Made by a program: the position numbers and the translations under genes. The notes below the pieces were generated by a model. The model searched no databases. It was not told the DNA's origin and worked only from the letters and a program-made list of their open reading frames with translations. 64,000 nt of DNA from contig JACDTU010000007.1 in NCBI GenBank assembly GCA_022376465.1, forward strand, positions 1,178,001 to 1,242,000. Direction: 5' to 3'. Below are positions 56,179-64,000 of the stretch, piece after piece; the stretch's first letter is position 1, and each line of letters opens with the position of its first letter. Source of the stretch: Cubamyces lactineus (lineage: Eukaryota > Basidiomycota > Agaricomycetes > Polyporales > Polyporaceae).

Positions 56179-58800
56179 CTAGGCTTCGATGTCGCTGTAA
56201 GTGAAGGACGAAGAAATGATCGCGCGCTCACCCCGAGGGATTACGATCGGTCTTCCCCCAGACGTGTGCGTAGGATAGACGCGAACAGGTTTGAGAGGCA
56301 ATGATTTGCCCGGGCTGTCGGGGAGGAGGTAATAGTCTTCGCCTAGCTTGGGGTGTTCTATTTTGTGAATGCTGCAGCACTGGACGTCAGCACCCACTCG
56401 TGAAAGGACCGTATTACACGGCGACGTGAAGGCGAGAGACTCACTACATGCAATGGCTGATGGGATGGGTGATGACGCTCTGATAGCGGCAGTATGCACA
56501 ACAATGCACATCGGGTGTAGGCACCCAGCTGTTTGTATCAGACGCAAGTTCGAGGGCGATGACCTTCTCGCTTTCCTCAGGATTCAGCAGCCTCCACTTA
56601 TGCTTAGTGGGCAAACACTGGGTCAGCAGGCCCCATGACGGACGTTTGTGCTCCGCCTTGAATACCACAGGCGTTAGCATCCAAGAAGTAAGCATATTCC
56701 ACAAGACACATACCGCTGACTTCCAATTGAAAGCCTCTCGGTAACGGTCCTTAGGAGATGTGCACGCCAAGCACACGAGTCGTGCCCGACACTGTGCCAT
56801 TTCTTCGAAGGTAGCGGTATCCGGGTCCTTGCCGCATTCCACTATCGCCCTTCTTTCGACATCCCACCGACGGTTGAACTCGAACAACGCAGTGCTATTC
56901 CAGAAGTACGGCATGTTTCCGTCGTCGCATATATCTGGGACCATGGCCTGGTACAAGTCGTAATCGGGAGGTTCCTGACGCGCGCAGGGATGTGCGAGGA
57001 TGTTGGGCCAGCGCAGGTTATCGCGTAAACACTCGGCGCAGTAGAACGTGGATATGGCGAGCGACAGTGGGTCGACCCCGTCTCGCGGATTGATCGCCTC
57101 TGGCGGAATGAGCGCAAGCAACTCACTACGCCGAGCCTCGAGCCACTCTGCTCTTAAGGTGGGTATCATGCCGCTGAGAGCCTCCAGATCGCGTGTGGTA
57201 ACTTCGGTTGTGGAGGAAGCCTCCATGAGCTCGCGGAAGGCAGGCATGAGCGCGACATCCGAGAAGTCGGCACGCAGTTCAGAGGCTGCGGTCCTGCGCC
57301 CCTCGGCCCGCTCATATTCGGTGATGAACGCCTGCATCATCCGCAGCCTGTTGCAGACCAACTCTATGCGCTCGCGTTGGAGACGCTCTTGCTTCAACTC
57401 CTCTAGGAAAGAGACCAGACGTGGACGTAGTGACTGCCAAGCTATGTCCGGGGTGAGTACGAGGCTAGAGCGCCGCTCTCTATCTCGAAACATGCACGTA
57501 CCGCTCTCTGTGAGTTTCTGGGCTTTGCAGACAGCATTGTGGTACACAAGCTGGTCATATTCGACAGGGTCCAAATCGTCGATTTCGTTCCCAAACCCTT
57601 CCTCCCGGAGACGTTTCAAGACCCTATTCAGATTGTAAGCCGTATCCCTTCAGCAGGACGTTGTGTACACGTACTCGTCGATCCGCTCCTGTCTGAGGTT
57701 ATCCAATTCGGAAGATCTCGCCTCTGCTTCTTGGGCTTTCCAGGATGCCAACTCGGCAGCAAACTAGTTCGACGTAAGCATACGTGCGAATCGTTGTATA
57801 CCTCACAAAAGTGACGTACAGCCATCCTCCGCTTGACTATATCTATCTGCTCAAGAGCGAAGCGGGCTCTATCGGCATCAGTCGCGAGGGTGTCCCACGT
57901 CCTTTCGAAACGGTCGACTTCAGGCAAGTGCGCGAAGAGTCTGCCTCCGCTACAACACCGTGTGAGATATAGGTCGGCTCGCAAAGAAAGAGGCGTCTTA
58001 CCGGCGAGGCAACGTGGTCGTCGCGAACGGTGGGTCTACCACGTCCGTCAACTCCAATATGTCGCCTATGAGCGATTCAACACGAGGGTCGTCCTCTGGT
58101 ACCAACCTGGATGCCACGACGCGTCAGCTTTGTGGTCAGAATGCGTAGAGCGAAATTGACCCACATGGTGTCTTTACAACGGGGGCAGTACCGCACATAG
58201 AAAGCCCACAAGACAGACTTCACGTTCGCCTTCAGGCAGCTCTGCCCAGCAATTTCGCGTTCAATTAGTACCGGCACACAAAGAGAGAACGAGGAAGTGC
58301 AGCTCACATGACAATGTGAGAAGAACAGCAAGTTCGCATACTGCGGTTCGCTGAGGAATGGCGGGCATTCAGGCAGACCCTGGACCTGCTGCCGCGCGGC
58401 GCGCCAGAAAATCGCAGAGTTTCGGCTCATAAGCAACGAACGGAAGTCCTTGGATGTCCGTGCCAAGTTGAGCAGATCACGCGGGTGCATGCGGCTGAAT
58501 ATCTAGGCTCATGGCGATGCCACGCAACAGGGTGAGCCGCGGAGAACATATGGGTGCAGTCACTGTGGGGAAGCTTACCTCGAATAAGACATCCAAGGGC
58601 ATGTCCAGCATGGCCTTCAGTGCGCCGCGCCGTCCACGGATTGCGCGGCGCGTCGGGGGTCTCGTGGAATACTTTGCATTCTCTTGACCTGTACTCGTAG
58701 CAGCAACAACTGAGCCCGCAGCACTGAAACTGGGGCCTGGCTCCGAGTTGTCGGCTACTTCAGATGTTCGCGCCTTCTTTTTCTCGCGTCCTGCAGTCAT
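56179..58800 (-). CDS. F-box protein with three zinc-binding-like modules, copy 3
   Basis: Multi-exon gene starting at ATG 58800 (MTAGREKKKARTSEVADN); the frame is open upstream only from a TTG. F-box: MPLDVLFE, phase-0 intron, then MHPRDLLNLARTSKDFRSLL, FWRAARQQVQGLPEC and LSEPQYANLLF. Module 1 after splicing is CHSC, 16 residues, CPRC (about 58310 down to 58170). A helical region contains AASELRADFSDVALMPAFRE. Module 2 is CAEC-x12-HPC near 57035-56970. A CLAC pair lies near 56770. Module 3 is CAYC-x11-HC near 56500-56447. The C-terminus is YYLLPDSPGKS and SSFTYSDIEA. It is closest to copy 4 in the F-box, which suggests a recent tandem duplication of these two. Confidence 0.75.
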
Positions 58801-59238
58801 AAGGGGGTCCTGGACAGACAATAGAAAAGGCTGAGATTTATGAGTTGGCAGCAGAATATGCGTCGTGGTAGTCGGTCACAAGAGAACTTGCGCGAAAGTG
58901 CGGCGACGTCGCAGCCAGACTGAGCGCGTTAGCCGACGCCACAGCCGCGTCAATCTGAGATCTGCAGCGTATCGGAGTGCACCGCGTTGACGCGATGATT
59001 ATGAAGATGTGCTTCAATATCAATTACAACAAGAAGTACGTTTCTGCTGCTACAATACTTCCTATGCGTCATATAAGAATCAGGTATGGGCTAATGTACG
59101 AGGCTGAAGGGGAGATCTGATTAGAGTAGCCCTACTAAGCTGAGCGCTTCGGAATATACTGTACGTCTACAATGTTGATAGGTGTGAGCTGAAGACGTGG
59201 GGCAACCAGGTAGACCACCCACGTATTGTTATTTTGAG
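58801..59238. other. Spacer between F-box copies 3 and 4
   Basis: 438 bp with the promoter of copy 3 and the 3' end of copy 4. No E-box of the type seen before copies 1 and 2 was found. No gene recognised. Confidence 0.45.
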
Positions 59239-61853
59239 TCAAATTAGCCCATTCGGGACGGACGCCGCTATGATAGCGAGGGTGTCAGGCTCAGTCACGG
59301 TGTCGTCTCCGTCTTCGTTCTTCGCGGGATATACATAGACAGGCTTCATCGAGTCCAGCGTGCCACGGCGATCCGGGTGCACGTAGAAATCCTCGTCAAT
59401 GCAGGGATTCTCAATCCCATGCGAACTCCCGAGATGCTTGAGTTTCGCGGGTCGCTCAACAAGGAGGTAATGGGGACGTACGAGATACAATGACCGGTGA
59501 TAGGCTTTGGAGTGGAATGGCGGCAGTAGGCACAGCAGAACTTTGGTCGCGATGCCGACGGGTAGAACGCCTCGAGGCCAAAGAAAGGATAGCTGAGATC
59601 GAACTCTGGCTGGGCCTCTGGTTCCTCGAGCGCTATTACTCGAGCGGTCTCCGACGCATCAAGCACATGCCATCGATGTTTGGCTCTATGTCCGGGATAA
59701 CCATCCTCTGTCGCAAAAACGTGTGTGATCTAACACGACGGGGCCTATCAAAACCTGCTACACGAATCAAGGCCTTCACTTCAGGACTCACCGCTTCTCT
59801 CCAGCCAAGTGCCTGTCGACACCCTACTTCAAACACATCGCCATCGTCAGAGAGGCAGATCATCCTAGCTTGATACTGCATCATTTGCTCATACATCGTG
59901 CTGTCAGGGTCCTTCCCAAGCGTAGCGATGATAGAGCGAGCGATCTTCCATCGGTTACTGAATAGGATGTCGTCCATGTTTCCAGCCCAAGGGGCGGACG
60001 CAAAGTTCATGCTAGACACCTCCCCAACTTGCTGTTCGTACATATCGGCACGGTATTTGGATCGTAGGCATGAATGCGCCAGAATATTGGGCCATCTCAG
60101 CTCGGCCCGAGAGCAAGTATTGCATTCGAATCCAATGAATGCAAGTGACAGCGACAGATCCACCTTTGATGCCTGGGATACCTCCGGCGGGATGAGCTCC
60201 AGTAGCTCGGCACGACGAGCCTCGAGCCACTCCGCTCGTAGCGCAGGTATCGAGTCACGGAGGTTCTCGAAGTCCTCAGCAGTGATGTTAGTCTCCAGAG
60301 GTGCATCTACCAGCGCACGGAACGGAGCCATCAAAGCAAGATCCGCGAATTGGGCCTGCATCTCTGACATCGCATTTCTGCGTCCTGACGATGCGTCGTA
60401 TGTGGACACGACCTGGTACATCAGCTCGAGCCTTTTGCTCCACAGGGTGTCACGTTCGTATTTGATGCGTGCGTCGCGTATCTGCTCCATAAGGGTGATG
60501 ACTTCGTGGCGAATGGATGCCCACACTGCGGTTACGATAAGTGATTGGGTACGACGAGCAGATAGATTGTGTTACCGCTCTCCGTAAGCTTCTGAGGCTT
60601 ACGAACCGCTTTGTGTGTCCTGAAATCGTAGCGAGCCGTGTAGTCCATTTTCCTCAGCTCTTCTGTCCAGCCTTCTTCGCGCAGATGTGCTATAATGCTG
60701 TCGTTCTCGCTATCAGGGGACAACTCAAAGTACGGTGTGGAGCCGGAAGGGACCTACCTGTCTAAGCGCTCCTGCTTCATACCTTCCAGTTCAGTGGATC
60801 TCGTCTGCAACTCGTTTGTCTTCCATTGAAACAACATTCGCGCGGGCTGTTCCACTAGTGTCAGGAGGACAACCCGTGGTGAGAAGCATATGGAACCCAC
60901 TTCAATCCTCGCCTTGACAAGGGCGACCTGCATCTTGGCGAAACTGATTTTCTCCTCCGCGGTCTGGAGGGCTTTCCACTGTGTCTTCAGCACTTCATGA
61001 TCGGGGATATGCGCATAGGGAACCATTGAGTAGGAGTTTTTCCTGACGAACGTTGAGCATCCGATGATCCAAAGATGGCGGCAGGGTTCTGTGCTTACGT
61101 GCGTGGCATGAGAGCGGTGCTGTGCAATGGTTCTTCTATGCCCGTCTCCGCCTGTACTTCGGCTTTGAGAGCACGCATGTAAAAGGTTTCCTTGACGACT
61201 CTGCATAAATTTGCAAATCAGCGACTCCTCTCAGGTGGGCGGGCGGACGTGCACTGACAGCTTGTCCTTGCAACTCGAACAGTACCGGACAAAGAACTCC
61301 CAAACGAACATCTGCGCGTTCTTCTTCAAGCAATTCTACCCAGCAAGTATAATCAGCACACATTGCATACGACGGATCGAACAAGGCCATACGTTACAGA
61401 ACGAAGAGAACAGTAGGTTGGCGTACTGCGGCTCGCTGAGGAACGCAGGGCATTCCGGCAAACCATGCACTTGCTCTCTCGCCGCCCTCCAAAACAGCGC
61501 AGAGTCGCGGCTCATCAAGAGTGCGCGGAAGTCCTTCGACGTCCGCGCCAAGGTGAGCAAGTCGCGCGGATGCATACGGCCGAAGATCTACAGGGATCGG
61601 GTTCACTCAGTATGCTTGGATCGTGATAGAATGACGACAAGGGCCATTTGAGAAGTACGCGCACCTCGAAGAGAACATCGAGAGGCATCTTCAACATGTC
61701 CTTCAGGCTCCCTCGCCGTCCGCGGAGGTTGCGACGAGTAGGCGCATGCACATTGTTTTCGGCAGTAGCCCCTGAGCTCATTGCAGCCCCTGCTGTAGTC
61801 GCGTCTGAAGCGGAGGCCTTGTCCGACCTGACCTTCTTTCTCCTGGGGGCCAT
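59239..61853 (-). CDS. F-box protein with zinc-binding-like modules, copy 4
   Basis: Multi-exon gene starting at ATG 61853 (MAPRRKKVRSDKASASD), although the frame is open to 62033. F-box: MPLDVLFE, phase-0 intron, IFGRMHPRDLLTLARTSKDF, FWRAAREQVHGLPEC, LSEPQYANLLF. Module 1 after splicing is CNNC, 16 residues, CSSC (about 61390 down to 61260). The helical region contains RNAMSEMQAQFADLALMAPF. Module 2 is CNTC-x12-HSC near 60125-60060. The CxxC pair seen next in the other copies is replaced by CLSD (near 59860). Module 3 is CAYC-x10-HC near 59530-59485. The C-terminus is DFYVHPDRRG and AIIAASVPNGLI. Apart from that replaced pair it looks intact. Confidence 0.72.
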
Positions 61854-62674
61854 TTTTCCCGGCAATCGATGTGAATATATGCGTGTGGTCGGAGCTGCCA
61901 AGATGTCGACGAGAAGGAAAAAGGCGCAGGACGCGAGACGCGTTCGACGCGCGCGCGCATCGTGGTGCCACAAGCCCGTCAATCTCAGATCCACCGAAGC
62001 AGCCGCGTACGTAAGCTTCACGAAGCGCGCCAAACGCGTCTAATTAGCCTTTATTGCTTCAGTGTACACCAGAATACTTGCGCGTATGGACTTCTAGAGT
62101 CTACGAGCTCTACTCTTGCGTTGCTTGTTCACTGATCCACCGCTTTGATTATCAACTCGTAACTACACAGGGGGGGTGACGTACAGCATCAATGAAAGGC
62201 GCGGTCAAAGCGGTCTCTAGAAGCACTACCTAACTAGTATTGGAGGAGGACTCGTAAGCACGGAATTTCATGACGTCGCGGGAGAAGAAGGGAAACGGGT
62301 CAGTAAGGGTAAGGGTAAGTAGGATGCGAGGCGCAGAAGGGGAAGAAGGAAGGGCAATAAAGAAAAGGCAGAACGCTAGGAGGGGCCAGACAAATTGCAA
62401 GAACCGAGCCGTTGCAAGTCCGAGAAGCGTGCGATGATATACAGATGATGTACATGCGCACGCGTCCCGGCGACGTCGTGTCCAGTGGTGTATTGTGTAG
62501 GTATGATGAAAAGAGTTTGAAATGGGGTTGTGAAAGTAAATGCAGGGCAAGGCGGCAGGCAAGAAAACGCAATAACACATGAGCAAACCATCCGTAAGAT
62601 CTCTCCCTCTCTCCTGCACCGCATGCCGGTCGTCAACATCGTAAGCAGTCATGTTAGTGTTTGCAAGATTGAGC
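61854..62674. other. Upstream region of F-box copy 4, no gene recognised
   Basis: About 820 bp. Two ACGCGT sites (near 61939 and 62034), identical to the MluI cell-cycle box core, lie 85 and 180 bp before the ATG of copy 4; with this GC content they may be chance. The rest holds only short frames and the 3' end of the next gene. Confidence 0.4.
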
Positions 62675-63999
62675 TCAGTTCATATCCTCCCAATTCGGCC
62701 GCGGAGCGCCTATCGACAGCTTGCCCATGATCTTGCGCTGCCGCAAGTTCTTCACCTCCGTGCTGATCAGGTCCCGCAGCCGCTCCAAGTCCAGGCTGCG
62801 CTCCGCCCGCGAGCCCATGAGGAGGTTGCGCCAGATGCCAGCTGCCGCAACGGAGTTGTCGATCGGGAGCTGGTGAGGACGGTGTAGGCGGACCATCTTT
62901 TGCATGAGGTGATCGGGGCTGGGGTATATAGCGTCCGGCCACGCGATACGGATGGCGAACCACCAACCAAGAGGCTGTGCAGGCGCGTGTGAGGACTAGT
63001 AAATGGTCAGAAGGGATGAATTACTCACTCGGCCATCCGGTAAGCATCGCTCGGGGTAGGTATCGTAGGTAGTGAGGGAGCCATCGGGAAGGGAGAATCT
63101 ACGCCGCACAATGAGCTGGAAATCAATTGGCCACTACACCCATACTTACCTGTGCACCACCCAGTGGTGATCGTCGTTGCGGTGCTTCGCTAGTACGATC
63201 AGGAGCCTCGGGATACCCTCCAAGCCAAACGGCGCCCACAGATCGCGCAGCATCCCACACGCGTCCCCATGTCGCCCATTGTAAACAGCAGTGCTGATCG
63301 CGTCCGCCATATTCGGCGGCACGAAGAGACGATCGACGCGCCCAGGCGGGCTGTCCGTCATCTTCGCGCGCACATACCGCTTGTACGTCTGCGTCGACCA
63401 GATGCTCAGCGCGATCTCGTCCACCTGCATGCCGCGGTTGCAGCTGTTGACCGCGTTGTCGAGCTCCGCCATCGGCCACACGATTGCCCAGCTCAGCAGC
63501 CGTTGGTGAATGCGCTGCCAGGGCGGTAGCGTGCGCTGCTCGGGCACAAACTCGCTCTGCTGCCACATCGGCCCGTGGTCCATCACATCGCCCTGGGGAA
63601 GCGGCGGTAGCGGTGGCGATCCGGCGCGACGCTCCGTGTATCCCCCTGTGTTCCCATCTGGGATCTCTGGGAGACCCGACTCGGTGACCGCGACAGGCGC
63701 TTCACCCTCGTCGTAATCATCCTCGCCGTCGCGAGCAAGCTCCCAAGTCTTGTGTGTAGCCACGGACTGGCTGCCGGTGGGCTTAACTCTGAGCCTGAAT
63801 AGCTCCTGTTCGAGGTACTCCTGACCAGGCGAATTCTCGCGATCCTGGGCGTATTCGCTTTCGAGGCCATGCGTGCCGCCGCCGTCCGTTGTCCCGTAGT
63901 GGTGGTCGTCCTCGTCCTCGTATGCCTCCTCCTCACGGATCGCACCATGCATCGAGCCGTCGTGATGGTGCATCGAACCAGGGAGAGTGTGCAAGTGCG
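62675..63999 (-). CDS. Hypothetical protein with Ulp1/adenain-like C-terminal half (5' partial)
   Basis: The frame is open to the right window edge, so the N-terminus is missing. Three exons are visible. The splice at 63150 joins HWVVHR to FSLPDGSL, and the next joins LPDGR to PLGWWFAIRIA. The visible N-terminal part is acidic, His/Gly-rich and disordered. From about 63560 the sequence becomes globular: VDEIALSIWSTQTYKRYV, then VDRLFVPPN, RLLIVLAKHRNDDHHWVVHR and TTYDTYPE. This order (LxxDEI, VxxxFVPxN, HWxxxxF, YDxxP) is like the C48 cysteine-protease fold. The usual Q-x(n)-DCG site is replaced by HQLPIDNSVAAAGIW with no Cys. The protein ends in GKLSIGAPRPNWEDMN. Family assignment is tentative. 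Confidence 0.6.
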
Positions 64000-64000
64000 T

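Noticed and set aside
58838..59023. Possible upstream N-terminal extension of F-box copy 3
   Set aside because: Not in phase with the F-box frame and without splice support; the ATG at 58800 gives the expected basic start.
62300..62320. TAAGGG-like short tandem repeat resembling a telomere
   Set aside because: Only two to three units and the unit is TAAGGG, not TTAGGG; not telomeric.
1..63999. CRISPR arrays, prokaryotic operons, integrases or phage genes
   Set aside because: The genes are intron-containing and fungal; no regular spaced repeats or bacterial features seen.

Overview
The window is nuclear DNA from a filamentous basidiomycete, most likely an Agaricomycete of the polypore type. 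Supporting signs are many short introns (about 50-65 bp) with GTRNGT donors, CTRAY branch sites and YAG acceptors, GC-rich codon use, closely packed genes on both strands, tRNA genes with tiny introns, and typical mushroom-lineage families (Cps1-like GT2, tandem S33 hydrolases, zinc-rich F-box proteins). There is no sign of a prokaryote, plasmid or organelle. The organism assignment is inference from gene content.

Left part (1-24 kb): an O-fucosyltransferase-like membrane protein, tRNA-Lys(CTT), intronless FGAM synthase (purine synthesis), a GT2 polysaccharide synthase, tRNA-Ser(TGA), a 12-exon Pho84-type phosphate symporter, a 13-exon carnitine acetyltransferase, a small orphan gene, and a secreted-ectodomain single-pass membrane protein. 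These are mostly unrelated single-copy genes, and many neighbours are convergent.

Middle part (24.9-45 kb): three tandem copies of a membrane-anchored S33 alpha/beta-hydrolase (TAP-like) with identical exon architecture, an orphan protein, a CFA-synthase-like methyltransferase divergent from a Mdm31-family mitochondrial protein, two tandem MFS transporters, and a Bax-inhibitor-1 family protein. The S33 and MFS groups are local tandem expansions.

Right part (45-64 kb): four paralogous F-box genes, two on + and two on -, flank the transcription elongation factor ELL. Each protein has a basic nuclear-localisation-like N-terminus, an F-box, and three cysteine/histidine modules that look zinc-binding. 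Copies 1 and 2 appear to share a promoter module (CACGTG E-box plus TCGCGTCGCG). In copy 2 this module is separated from the start codon by a 1.3-kb insertion with 25-bp terminal inverted repeats and an exact 8-bp target duplication, which suggests a non-autonomous hAT element. The window ends in a 5'-truncated gene whose C-terminal half resembles a Ulp1/adenain-type fold without an obvious catalytic cysteine.

Gene models were built by reading splice sites by eye. Where exon lengths are given, the summed coding length was checked to be a multiple of three.
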